A stretch of 64,000 nt of DNA, from NCBI RefSeq assembly GCF_003048535.1, contig NZ_PIRQ01000004.1:1-64000 (forward strand). Reading direction: 5' to 3'. This DNA comes from Campylobacter concisus (lineage in GTDB: Bacteria > Campylobacterota > Campylobacteria > Campylobacterales > Campylobacteraceae). A program made the position numbers and the translations under genes. The notes under the pieces were generated by a model. That model was not told the origin of the DNA. It was given only the letters and a program-made list of their open reading frames with translations, and made no database searches. Position 1 is the stretch's first letter, and every line of letters begins with the position of its first letter. Positions 17,739 through 26,345 of this stretch are shown one piece after another.

Positions 17739-18098
17739 TTGATTATATCTTTTCCTAAAATAGCAAACAAAGATATAAGCTTTGAGCTAGTAGGAAATGA
17801 TAATTTAGTTTTTATTGGAATTTTAAAAAGAAAAGATCCTTTTTTGGTAAAATGCCAAGGCAAAATAAAAGGGAATATAAATTATGTTTGCGATCGATGT
17901 GGTGAAGCATTTATGTTGCCTATCGATCAAGATGTAGAGCTAAATTTAAGTGACGGTATTTATAAAGATAGCGAAAATGAGCTTAGCGATACGATGGAAT
18001 TTTTTAATGGCAATATTGATTTAAAAGAAGTCTTTGAGAGTGAGTTAGAAGCTTTTAAAAGTGATTATTTCTATTGTGAAAAATGTAAAAATTTATAA
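17739..18098 (+). CDS. DUF177 / YceD family protein
   Basis: A small protein of about 119 residues with the DUF177 layout: a beta-rich first half and the metal-binding pair CDRC near residue 61 and CEKC near the end. I place the start at TTG 17739, with TTTAGGT just upstream; an upstream TTG at 17700 lies inside ndk and adds residues not expected in the family. In many bacteria this family is encoded directly before rpmF, as here, and is linked to 23S rRNA or ribosome maturation. The exact activity is not known. Confidence 0.8.
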   Translation: MIISFPKIANKDISFELVGNDNLVFIGILKRKDPFLVKCQGKIKGNINYVCDRCGEAFMLPIDQDVELNLSDGIYKDSENELSDTMEFFNGNIDLKEVFESELEAFKSDYFYCEKCKNL

Positions 18099-18110
18099 AG
18101 GAGAGTAAAA

Positions 18111-18257
18111 ATGGCAGTACCAAAGCGAAGAGTGAGTCATTCTCGTGCAGCAAAACGTAGAACACATTATAAAGTTACACTTCCAGTACCTGTAAAAGAC
18201 AAAGATGGTTCTTGGAAAATGCCTCACCGCATAAACAAAACTACAGGTGAATATTAA
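18111..18257 (+). CDS. rpmF: 50S ribosomal protein L32
   Basis: A 48-residue ribosomal protein, [17 protein letters not shown] at the start, a typical bL32 N-terminus. The zinc-binding cysteines found in many L32 proteins are absent, which is normal for this lineage as far as I know. AAAGGAGAG gives a strong ribosome-binding site. It lies between DUF177 and plsX in the standard rpmF-plsX-fabH order, with 3 bases before plsX. Confidence 0.97.
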   Translation: MAVPKRRVSHSRAAKRRTHYKVTLPVPVKDKDGSWKMPHRINKTTGEY

Positions 18258-18260
18258 AAT

Positions 18261-19250
18261 ATGATTCGCATTGCTATCGATGCTATGGGTGGTGATTTTG
18301 GTGCAGATCCTATAATATCTGGTGTTATTGATGCACTAAAAGAGACAGAATTTAAAGCTGTATTAGTTGGCGATAGCAATGTCATCAAACCACTCATTCC
18401 ACAATCTTATTTAAAAAATATCGAATTTTTAGAAGCTAGCGAAGTTATCTCAATGGCAGATGGTGCAACTGATGCACTCAAGAGAAAAGATAGTACGATC
18501 TACAAAGCAATTGAACTCTTAAAAAATAAGGAAGTTGATGCTGTAGTTTCTGCTGGTCATAGTGGTGCAACTATGAGTTTAGCTACTCTAAGAATTGGTA
18601 GACTAAAAAATATTTCTCGCCCAGCAATTGCAACACTTATGCCAAATTCAAAAGAATCTGCTACTTTAGTTTTAGATGTTGGCGCAAATGTTGATTGCAG
18701 AAGTGAGCATCTGTTTCAATTTGCCATAATGGGTGAAGCCTATGCAAAAGAAATTTTAGGTAGGAAAGAGCCAAAAGTTGGTCTTTTATCAAATGGCGAA
18801 GAAGAAAGCAAAGGCAATGAAGTTAGCAAAGAAGCCTTTAAATTAGTTTCTAGGCTTGATAGCTTTGTTGGTAATGCAGAAGGCAATCAAATTTTTGATG
18901 GTAGTATCGATGTAATGGTTTGTGATGGTTTTATGGGAAATATTCTTTTAAAAACTAGCGAAGGCGTTGCAGATGCTATAGGTAAAATTATCAAAAAACA
19001 AATTAAAAAATCACCTCTTGCTATAGCTGGCTCTGTACTCATGAGAAAAGTTTTTAAGACACTTAAAAAACAGGTTAGCTATGACGAATATGGCGGTGCA
19101 CCACTTCTTGGTGTAAATGGTTGTGTTATCATAAGTCACGGCAAAAGTAATTCAAAAGCTATAAAAAATGCAATTTTTCAAGCAATAAAATTTGCTAATT
19201 CAAACATAAATAAAGTTATCGAAGAAGAACTTTCGCACTTTGCAAGGTAA
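18261..19250 (+). CDS. plsX: phosphate acyltransferase PlsX
   Basis: A 329-residue peripheral membrane enzyme that makes acyl-phosphate from acyl-ACP, the first step of phospholipid synthesis with PlsY (also in the window at 24663). Family marks are [11 protein letters not shown] at the start, SAGHSGATM near residue 96 and [14 protein letters not shown] near residue 220. It sits 3 bases after rpmF and 3 bases before fabH, so all three are co-translated. Confidence 0.97.
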   Translation: MIRIAIDAMGGDFGADPIISGVIDALKETEFKAVLVGDSNVIKPLIPQSYLKNIEFLEASEVISMADGATDALKRKDSTIYKAIELLKNKEVDAVVSAGHSGATMSLATLRIGRLKNISRPAIATLMPNSKESATLVLDVGANVDCRSEHLFQFAIMGEAYAKEILGRKEPKVGLLSNGEEESKGNEVSKEAFKLVSRLDSFVGNAEGNQIFDGSIDVMVCDGFMGNILLKTSEGVADAIGKIIKKQIKKSPLAIAGSVLMRKVFKTLKKQVSYDEYGGAPLLGVNGCVIISHGKSNSKAIKNAIFQAIKFANSNINKVIEEELSHFAR

Positions 19251-19253
19251 AAT

Positions 19254-20261
19254 ATGCCAAAAGCTTCACTGATTTCTATCGCTTCTTATATTCCAGAAAA
19301 AATTCTAACAAATTTTGACTTTGAAAAAATGGTTGAAACAAGTGATGAATGGATAGTAAAGCGAACAGGTATCGAGCAAAGGCATATTGCAACTAACGAA
19401 ACAACAAGTGACCTTGGTACAAAGGCTGGTGAATTAGCCATAAAACGCTCAGGACTTGATAAATCTCAAATAGATGCGATCATCTGTGCCACAATATCTC
19501 CAGATCATCTTTGTATGCCTTCTACTGCTTGCAAAATAGCTGCAAATTTGGGTTTAAACTATGGAGTTACAGCATTTGATATAAGTGCGGCTTGTACCGG
19601 TTTTATTTATCTTTTAGAACTTGCAAATTCTCTCATTGTTAGCGGTGCCAAAAAGAATGTTTTAATCATTGGGGCCGAAAAATTAAGCTCTATTGTTGAC
19701 TATACAGATAGAAGCACTTGTATATTATTTGGTGATGGAGCAGGTGCAGCTGTAATTAGTAGTAGTAATGGTAATGAGATCATCGATATCCATACAGCAA
19801 GTGACGGCAAACAAGCTGAACTTTTAATAACTCCAGGATGTGGGAGTGTATTTCCAGCTAGCGAGGAAACACTAAAAAATAGGTTAAATTTTATCCATAT
19901 GAGTGGAAATGAAGTTTTTAAAATAGCAGTTCAAACACTTAGCAAAAGCGTAATAGAAATTCTGCATGCAAATAAAATGCAAAGCGAAGATATTGATTTT
20001 TTTATACCTCATCAAGCAAATATAAGAATAATAGATGCAGTAAAAAATAGATTAAATTTTAAAGATGAGCAGTGTGTCTTGACTGTTGCTAAATATGGCA
20101 ATACAAGCTCTGCTTCAATTCCGATGGCTATAAATGATGCCTACGAAGACGGTCGCATCAAAAATGGTTCAGTTTTGCTTCTTGACGCATTTGGTGGCGG
20201 TTTCACATGGGGATCAGTGATTCTAAAATTTGGTGGAAAAAATTTTAGCGACTTACAATAA
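19254..20261 (+). CDS. fabH: 3-oxoacyl-ACP synthase III
   Basis: A 335-residue KAS III that condenses acetyl-CoA with malonyl-ACP to start fatty acid synthesis. The catalytic triad is visible: Cys in [10 protein letters not shown] near residue 115, His in IPHQANIRI near residue 257, and Asn in YGNTSSAS near residue 287. It closes the ndk-DUF177-rpmF-plsX-fabH operon. The 236 bases that follow hold the ahpC promoter. Confidence 0.97.
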   Translation: MPKASLISIASYIPEKILTNFDFEKMVETSDEWIVKRTGIEQRHIATNETTSDLGTKAGELAIKRSGLDKSQIDAIICATISPDHLCMPSTACKIAANLGLNYGVTAFDISAACTGFIYLLELANSLIVSGAKKNVLIIGAEKLSSIVDYTDRSTCILFGDGAGAAVISSSNGNEIIDIHTASDGKQAELLITPGCGSVFPASEETLKNRLNFIHMSGNEVFKIAVQTLSKSVIEILHANKMQSEDIDFFIPHQANIRIIDAVKNRLNFKDEQCVLTVAKYGNTSSASIPMAINDAYEDGRIKNGSVLLLDAFGGGFTWGSVILKFGGKNFSDLQ

Positions 20262-20455
20262 TTACAGTAAGTAATCCTCTAAATTTTTAGTAACGCTTTT
20301 ACTAATTTCTTTCAAATATTCTCATCAATAAATTTTTAAAAATTCAAATTTTTACCACTTTTAACAAAATCCATTTTCTGTTTTTACCAATAACACTAAA
20401 TTTGCTAAACAAAAATTTCTAAAATATATTTAAACTAAATTTAATTTTGAATAGA

Positions 20456-20461
20456 TATAAT
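20456..20461 (+). promoter_or_regulatory. -10 box for ahpC
   Basis: TAGATATAATTTCG contains a perfect TATAAT 37 bases before the ATG, preceded by periodic A/T runs. No palindromic operator was obvious to me in the 236-base gap. Confidence 0.7.
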
Positions 20462-20497
20462 TTCGCAATCAATAAAATTTATTATTAAGGAGAACAA

Positions 20498-21097
20498 ATG
20501 TTAGTAACAAAAAAAGCACCTGATTTTACAGCTGCAGCAGTTTTAGGAAACAATCAAATTGTAAATGATTTTAATCTTTATAAAAATATTGGCGAGAAAG
20601 GCGCGGTTGTATTTTTCTATCCAATGGATTTTACTTTTGTTTGCCCAAGCGAAATCATCGCATTTGATAAAAGATATGACGAGTTCAAGTCACGTGGTAT
20701 CGAAGTTATCGCAGTTTCATGCGACAACCAATTCTCTCACTTCGCATGGAAAGAGACTCCAGTAAACAAAGGCGGTATTGGTAAAGTTCGCTTCCCTATC
20801 GTAGCTGATATGACAAAATCAATCGCTCGCGGATTTGACGTACTTCTAGAAGATGCTGGTGTGGCACTTCGTGGCTCATTCTTACTAGACAAAGATGGCA
20901 CTGTTCGTCATGCAGTTATAAACGATCTTCCACTTGGCAGAAACATCGATGAGATGATAAGAATGGTAGATACTATGCTATTTACAAATGAGCACGGCGA
21001 AGTTTGTCCAGCTGGCTGGAACAAAGGTGATGCTGGCATGAAACCAAGCACTGAAGGTGTTGCTGACTACCTTTCACACAACGAAGGCAAACTATAA
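20498..21097 (+). CDS. ahpC: alkyl hydroperoxide reductase / 2-Cys peroxiredoxin
   Basis: A 199-residue typical 2-Cys peroxiredoxin that reduces hydrogen peroxide, organic peroxides and peroxynitrite in the cytoplasm. The peroxidatic cysteine is C49 in DFTFVCPSE and the resolving cysteine C170 in GEVCPAGW. No AhpF is encoded nearby, as in other Campylobacter. It is monocistronic: its own promoter, a strong AAGGAGA site and a long hairpin after it. In C. jejuni this gene is a target of PerR and CosR; a CosR homologue is encoded 4.6 kb away. Confidence 0.96.
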   Translation: MLVTKKAPDFTAAAVLGNNQIVNDFNLYKNIGEKGAVVFFYPMDFTFVCPSEIIAFDKRYDEFKSRGIEVIAVSCDNQFSHFAWKETPVNKGGIGKVRFPIVADMTKSIARGFDVLLEDAGVALRGSFLLDKDGTVRHAVINDLPLGRNIDEMIRMVDTMLFTNEHGEVCPAGWNKGDAGMKPSTEGVADYLSHNEGKL

Positions 21098-21102
21098 TCA
21101 AC

Positions 21103-21137
21103 AGAAATTTCTAGGTATCCTTTACCTAGAAATTTCT
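21103..21137 (+). terminator. long hairpin after ahpC
   Basis: A perfect 15-bp stem (AGAAATTTCTAGGTA and its complement) with a 5-base loop starts 5 bases after the ahpC stop. Each arm contains the self-complementary AGAAATTTCT. A T-run is lacking, so it may act by stabilising the mRNA as well as by termination. Confidence 0.6.
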
Positions 21138-21220
21138 CCTCCAAATAAATTTAAATACTTTTTTAATATAACTTTTTATATCATAGCCTTGGCTTTAATC
21201 AACAACATTCCGGAGACTAC

Positions 21221-22306
21221 ATGGATTTTAAAGGCAGGCAAGAGCTTGTAATAAATTGCGAAGATAGCATACTTAAATTAAGAGATAAATTTATCGACGA
21301 TGGTATCAAATTTTGTAGACAGCTAACATTTATCGTACCGCACGATCAGGTAAAAATTTGCCTTGAAAACATCTTTGATACACTACTTATCCAAAAGCCA
21401 AATGCTACGCAGCTACAAGATGATTTAAATAATCTAATACCAAAATCAAACGCAAGAGACGAATTAATCAATTTTCTACTTTTAAATTTGACTTTAAATT
21501 TTAGTCACTCTTGCGACAACAGTACCTTCGTAGGTTATTTCGTAAATGCCGTTTCAAGAATCAAAGAAATTTTATGTGGTGCCAAAGACCAGCAAGAAAC
21601 AAATGTAAAAGACATGATTGAAACCGGAACATTTTTTTATGAAGATCCGATCAATACATTCACTCGTATGAAAAAAGCCAAGGCAAGGCCAGAGCTTTTA
21701 AATTTATATGATGGATTAAATATAAAATATGAGGCTGAAATTTTAGAAGTTAAAGAAGATAGTGTCGTTTTTCGCGTGGATATGATGCAAATTTTAGCCA
21801 TGAAGCAAGACGGCAAAGGTTTTATTTTGCCAAATAGCTTTTTCTCAAAGCCATTATGTGCCGATATTGTTAATTACAATATAGTCAATAAAGGCGTCAC
21901 TCTTTCAAATTTCTTACGAAATACGACGATGTACGCATATAAAAGAAAATTCCAACGTATCTTGCCAAATCGTTTTACCAAAACTATTATCAAAGGCAAG
22001 CAAGACAAGATCGAAGGTAGCCTTTATGATGTTTCTGAAGGCGGTATAAGCGTATTAAGCCCGCAAACTACAAATTTTCAAGATGGAGAAGAGCTAGAAG
22101 CGACCTTTGAAATCTTAATCGCACCAGACAAAGTAAAAAACGTAACTTTAAAGCTAAGACTTGTTACAGAACTAGCATATAAAGGCTACATCAGATACTG
22201 CATGAAACTCATTGATGATGATGATGAAACGATAAAAGATTTTACGCAAAAGCGCATAAAAGAGACGCTTGACGAGCTTCGCTCACGTATAAATTTATAC
22301 GAATAA
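21221..22306 (+). CDS. PilZ domain protein, likely c-di-GMP binding
   Basis: A 361-residue cytoplasmic protein. Residues 1-235 are an uncharacterised region. The C-terminal PilZ domain has the two c-di-GMP binding motifs: RKFQR (R242, R246) and D270-V-S-E-G-G275, matching RxxxR and DxSxxG. No membrane segment is seen. It is followed after 8 bases by the HerA-like ATPase gene, so the two form a unit. The output is unknown. Confidence 0.82.
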   Translation: MDFKGRQELVINCEDSILKLRDKFIDDGIKFCRQLTFIVPHDQVKICLENIFDTLLIQKPNATQLQDDLNNLIPKSNARDELINFLLLNLTLNFSHSCDNSTFVGYFVNAVSRIKEILCGAKDQQETNVKDMIETGTFFYEDPINTFTRMKKAKARPELLNLYDGLNIKYEAEILEVKEDSVVFRVDMMQILAMKQDGKGFILPNSFFSKPLCADIVNYNIVNKGVTLSNFLRNTTMYAYKRKFQRILPNRFTKTIIKGKQDKIEGSLYDVSEGGISVLSPQTTNFQDGEELEATFEILIAPDKVKNVTLKLRLVTELAYKGYIRYCMKLIDDDDETIKDFTQKRIKETLDELRSRINLYE

Positions 22307-22314
22307 GGCAGTTA

Positions 22315-24603
22315 GTGAAAACAATACAAGAAAATTTAAAACTTTTTTATATCGGACTAAAAGACAAAGAGCCATTTTTTTATAAAAATAAGGATCTAAA
22401 CACCCACGCAGCTATCATAGGTATGACAGGTAGCGGTAAAACAGGCCTTGGTATCACGCTTTTAGAAGAAGCCTGCATAGACAATATCCCTTCTATCATC
22501 ATCGATCCAAAGGGCGACATCACAAATTTAGCCCTCACTTTTCCGCAGATGAGGCCGGAGGATTTTTTACCATACATAGATGAAGCAGAAGCGGCTAATA
22601 AAGATCAAAGCGTAGAGGAATTTGCCGCTGCTCAAGCCGAGCTTTGGAAAAACGGCATAGAGTCGAGCTTTCAAGATCTTGAGAGAGTAAAAATTCTAAA
22701 AGAGAGCGCTAGCTTTAACATCTACACACCAAAAAGCTCAGCTGGCATAGGCGTGGCGCTACTTAGTGACTTTGCCTGCCCAAATATCACTGACGAAGAA
22801 AATTTTAGCAACTATATAAATTCGCTTGCAGCCTCGGTATTATCTCTTGTGGGTATAAATTCCGAGGACATGAACTCAAAAGAACAGCTGCTCATCTCAA
22901 CCATATTTGAGACTAAATTTAAAGAGCAAAAAGACGTCAGCATCGAAGAGCTAATAAATTTTATCGCAAATCCGCCTTTTAAAAAGATAGGCGTTTTTGA
23001 CGTCGATACCTTCTATCCAAGCAGTGAGCGCCTAAAGCTTGCCATGAAGATAAACGCTCTCATCGCAAGCCCAAGTTTTAAAGGCTGGACTCAAGGCGTT
23101 AGACTAGAAATTTCAAAGATGCTATTTGACAAAAACGGCAAAGCAAAGTGCAATATCTTTACGATCTCGCATCTAAATGACGCTGAGAGGATGTTTTTTG
23201 TCACCCTTTTGCTAAACGAGATCATCGCGTGGATGCGCGGCACCGAGGGTACAAGCTCACTTAGAGCGATCCTATATATGGACGAAATTTTTGGATTTTT
23301 CCCACCAAACGCAAACCCACCATCAAAAACGCCTATGCTTACACTATTAAAGCAAGCTCGTGCGTTTGGCCTTGGTTGTATATTGAGCACACAAAATCCA
23401 GTAGATCTTGACTACAAAGGCCTTAGCAACATCGGCACTTGGTTTATCGGCCGCCTCCAAACAGCCCAGGACAAAGCACGCGTGATCGACGGGCTAAGCG
23501 GCATCGCAGGCTCAAGCTTAGACAAAGCTTCACTTGAAAATCTCATATCAAATTTAGCCAAAAGAAATTTCATACTTAAAAATATAAACGAAGATGGCTT
23601 AAACGTCATCTCCACGCGCTGGGCGCTTAGCTATCTAAAAGGTCCGCTTAGTCGCGAACAAATTTCAAATTTGATGAAAGAGCAAAAAGAAAATTTATCT
23701 AATACAAGGATCGATAAAAGTGAGATAAAATTTAGCATAAAGCCCATAATCTCAAATGAAATCATGCAACTTTATACTAATTCAAAAACCCTTACACCAA
23801 ACCTACTTGCAAGCGCAAAGGTGAGAATTTATGATACTAAAAAAGGCATCGATAGCGTTTATGAAGTAAGCTATCTTTATGAGCTTAATGAAAATGACAA
23901 AGAGCCAAACTGGAGTGAGGCTAGCGAAGGCATGCGCGTTGATGCGAGTGAAAATGAGCCAAGCGGTGCAAGCTTTGCCGCTGTGCCAAATTTCATCTTA
24001 AAAGCTAAAAATTTTGACAATATCCAAAAAGATTTTAAAGAGTATCTGTATAGAAATTTTAAATTTAATACCTTTGAGGCATTGGGAATTTATTCAAAAA
24101 ACAATGAAAAAAAGGAGCAGTTTTATATCAGGCTTCAAGATAGGTGCAATGAAATTTTAGAAGAACAAACTGCAAAACTCACAGCTAAATTTGAAAAAGA
24201 GCGAAAAAGCTTACAAGACAAGCTAAACAAGGCTCTAGCAAAGCTTGATAAAGAGCAAAAAGAGATGACTACAAGTGGGCTTGATGCTGCCATAAATATA
24301 GGCGCCAGCATACTTGGAGCGATATTTGGCAACAAGCTTTTATCTCGTCAAAATGCGGGCAAGATCGCATCAAGCGCAAGAAGCGCAAATAGAGTCTTAA
24401 AAGAGCGAAGTGATGTAAAGCTTAGTGAGCAAAGTGTAAATGATATAAATTTAGCCATTAGCGAACTTGAGGAGAAATTTGAAAAAGAAAGTGACGAGCT
24501 AAAAGAAGCGAACAATATAAAAAATATCAACATAAATGAAATACAAATTTCACCAAAGAAAAGCGATATCTATGACGAGAAAGTCGTACTTTTGTGGAGA
24601 TGA
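22315..24603 (+). CDS. HerA/DUF853-like ATPase
   Basis: A 762-residue P-loop ATPase of the HerA/FtsK-like superfamily (COG0433 type). Walker A is GMTGSGKTGLG at residues 36-46; LYMDEIFGFFPP near residue 322 supplies Walker B; LSTQNPVDLDYKGLSN is the following sensor region. Residues 600-660 form a charged coiled coil, and a Gly/Ala-rich segment (NIGASILGAIFGNKL) near residue 663 is typical of this subgroup. The start is GTG 22315. It may move DNA or protein, but no nuclease partner such as NurA is nearby. Its partner here is the PilZ gene. Confidence 0.75.
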   Translation: MKTIQENLKLFYIGLKDKEPFFYKNKDLNTHAAIIGMTGSGKTGLGITLLEEACIDNIPSIIIDPKGDITNLALTFPQMRPEDFLPYIDEAEAANKDQSVEEFAAAQAELWKNGIESSFQDLERVKILKESASFNIYTPKSSAGIGVALLSDFACPNITDEENFSNYINSLAASVLSLVGINSEDMNSKEQLLISTIFETKFKEQKDVSIEELINFIANPPFKKIGVFDVDTFYPSSERLKLAMKINALIASPSFKGWTQGVRLEISKMLFDKNGKAKCNIFTISHLNDAERMFFVTLLLNEIIAWMRGTEGTSSLRAILYMDEIFGFFPPNANPPSKTPMLTLLKQARAFGLGCILSTQNPVDLDYKGLSNIGTWFIGRLQTAQDKARVIDGLSGIAGSSLDKASLENLISNLAKRNFILKNINEDGLNVISTRWALSYLKGPLSREQISNLMKEQKENLSNTRIDKSEIKFSIKPIISNEIMQLYTNSKTLTPNLLASAKVRIYDTKKGIDSVYEVSYLYELNENDKEPNWSEASEGMRVDASENEPSGASFAAVPNFILKAKNFDNIQKDFKEYLYRNFKFNTFEALGIYSKNNEKKEQFYIRLQDRCNEILEEQTAKLTAKFEKERKSLQDKLNKALAKLDKEQKEMTTSGLDAAINIGASILGAIFGNKLLSRQNAGKIASSARSANRVLKERSDVKLSEQSVNDINLAISELEEKFEKESDELKEANNIKNININEIQISPKKSDIYDEKVVLLWR

Positions 24604-24662
24604 TTTATAAAATAATTAGTATTTTTTTACTATCATTTCTCTTTAAATTTAAAAGGTAAAAT

Positions 24663-25274
24663 ATGCAAAATTTAATACTTTATGCCGTTAGTTATTTACT
24701 TGGAAGCATTCCGTCTGGCCTTATTCTTGCAAAAATTTTTGGGCATGTTGATATAAAAAACGAAGGTAGCAAGAGCATCGGTGCGACAAATGTTTTAAGA
24801 GTTTTAAAACAAAAAGATCCAAAACTAGCCAAGAAACTAGCCATTTTAACAATAGTTTGTGACGTATTAAAAGGCGTTTTACCACTCATGGTCGCCTCTT
24901 CTATTGGTGCAAGCCAAAGCGTGCTTTGGACTATGGCGGTTTTAAGCGTGGCTGGACATTGTTTTTCTATATTTTTGGGCTTTCAAGGTGGCAAAGGCGT
25001 GGCAACTGGAGCTGGAGTGATCGCATTTTTCTTACCAGTTGAGATCATAATCGCTCTTGTCGTTTGGTTTTTGGTCGGTAAATTTTTAAAAATTAGCTCT
25101 CTTGCTTCACTTTGTGCGTTGATAGCTCTCATAGCATCAAGCTTCATCATCCATCCAGAGTTAGATGAAATTTACACACACGCTCCGATACTAATCATCG
25201 CATTTTTGGTGGTTTATAAACACATACCAAATATCGTTCGCCTGCTTTCAGGCAAGGAGAAAAAAGTCGTATGA
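24663..25274 (+). CDS. plsY: acyl-phosphate:glycerol-3-phosphate acyltransferase
   Basis: A 203-residue inner-membrane enzyme with five or more hydrophobic helices that acylates glycerol-3-phosphate using the acyl-phosphate made by PlsX. All three family motifs are present: YLLGSIPSGL at residues 11-20, GSKSIGATNVLR near residue 36, and GFQGGKGVATG near residue 105. It overlaps folB by 4 bases. Confidence 0.97.
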   Translation: MQNLILYAVSYLLGSIPSGLILAKIFGHVDIKNEGSKSIGATNVLRVLKQKDPKLAKKLAILTIVCDVLKGVLPLMVASSIGASQSVLWTMAVLSVAGHCFSIFLGFQGGKGVATGAGVIAFFLPVEIIIALVVWFLVGKFLKISSLASLCALIALIASSFIIHPELDEIYTHAPILIIAFLVVYKHIPNIVRLLSGKEKKVV

Positions 25275-25597
25275 AAAGTGAAATGACGACGATCATTAAA
25301 GATTATAAATTTGAAACGATCATCGGAATGCTTGATTTTGAGCGAGTCACTAAGCAAGAGGTGCAAATGAATCTAGAAATTTGCTCAACTAGTTTTATTG
25401 ATTATGTTTTAATTATTGACTTTGTTAAAAATTTTTATAATGAAAGACGGTTCCAAAGCGTTGAAGAGTCGCTTGAAGAAACCAGCAAAGCGTTAAAAGA
25501 GAAATTTGGCTCACTCACTAGCCTTAAAATGGAAATTTTAAAAACTGAAATTTTGCCAAATGCAGTTGTTGGAGCAAAAATAAACACTATTTTTTAA
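25271..25597 (+). CDS. folB: dihydroneopterin aldolase-like protein
   Basis: A 108-residue FolB-family protein of folate synthesis, which converts dihydroneopterin to hydroxymethyl-dihydropterin. The N-terminal ETIIGMLDFERVTKQEV matches the G-x-x-x-x-E-R-x-x-x-Q core with the substrate-binding glutamate, and the C-terminal AVVGAKI holds the expected lysine. It is somewhat short and the centre is divergent. It overlaps plsY by 4 bases and precedes the CosR-like gene, as folB does in C. jejuni. Confidence 0.8.
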   Translation: MKSEMTTIIKDYKFETIIGMLDFERVTKQEVQMNLEICSTSFIDYVLIIDFVKNFYNERRFQSVEESLEETSKALKEKFGSLTSLKMEILKTEILPNAVVGAKINTIF

Positions 25598-25637
25598 AAA
25601 TTTATTAAACTATCTTGAAATATTGCTTAATTTATGA

Positions 25638-25643
25638 TACAAT
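25638..25643 (+). promoter_or_regulatory. -10 box for the CosR-like regulator
   Basis: ATGATACAATCGCCC contains TACAAT 31 bases before the regulator ATG, in the 76-base gap after folB. Confidence 0.6.
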
Positions 25644-25673
25644 CGCCCATAAATTTTAGTTTAAGGAAGCAAA

Positions 25674-26345
25674 ATGCGTATTTTAATAGTTGAAGATGAA
25701 GTGACACTAAATAAGACGATTGCTGAAGGTTTGCAAGAGTTTGGCTATCAAACTGATAGCTCTGAAAATTTTAAAGATGCCGAGTACTATATAGGCATAA
25801 GAAATTACGATCTAGTTTTGACCGATTGGATGCTTCAAGATGGTGATGGCATAGATCTTATAAACATCATCAAACACAAATCTCCACGCACTTCAGTTGT
25901 AGTTCTTTCTGCAAAAGATGACAAAGAAAGCGAAATAAAAGCACTTAGAGCTGGTGCTGATGACTATATCAAAAAACCATTTGATTTTGACATCTTAGTA
26001 GCTAGACTTGAAGCAAGACTACGCTTTGGCGGTACAAATATTATAAAAATCGATGAGCTCATCATCAATCCAGATGAGGAGAAAATCACATATTTGGGTC
26101 GTGATATTGAGCTTAAGGGTAAACCTTTTGAAGTCCTAACTCATCTTGCAAGACACTCAGATCAGATCGTATCTAAAGAGCAACTACTTGATGCTATCTG
26201 GGAAGAGCCAGAGCTTGTAACTCCAAACGTCATTGAAGTCGCTATCAACCAAATCCGCCAAAAAATGGATAAACCACTAAATATTTCAACAATTGAAACT
26301 GTTAGAAGACGCGGATATAGATTTTGTTTTCCCAAAAAAGCCTAA
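25674..26345 (+). CDS. cosR: CosR-family response regulator (OmpR type)
   Basis: A 223-residue OmpR-type regulator. The C-terminal winged helix (KGKPFEVLTHLARH through RRRGYRFCFPKK) is almost the same as I recall for C. jejuni CosR and H. pylori HP1043/HsrA, the essential oxidative-stress regulators of this class. Unlike the C. jejuni form, where position 51 is Asn, this one has Asp: the receiver shows E7, D8, D51 in DLVLTDWML, a Ser in LSAKDD and K-P in IKKPF, so phosphorylation looks possible. A kinase gene overlaps its end by 22 bases. The orthology is from memory, not from a search. Confidence 0.88.
   Translation: MRILIVEDEVTLNKTIAEGLQEFGYQTDSSENFKDAEYYIGIRNYDLVLTDWMLQDGDGIDLINIIKHKSPRTSVVVLSAKDDKESEIKALRAGADDYIKKPFDFDILVARLEARLRFGGTNIIKIDELIINPDEEKITYLGRDIELKGKPFEVLTHLARHSDQIVSKEQLLDAIWEEPELVTPNVIEVAINQIRQKMDKPLNISTIETVRRRGYRFCFPKKA

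Noticed and set aside
20262-20497. Possible hidden small gene or operator between fabH and ahpC
   Set aside because: No ORF with a start and ribosome-binding site and no clear palindrome; only the ahpC promoter is supported.
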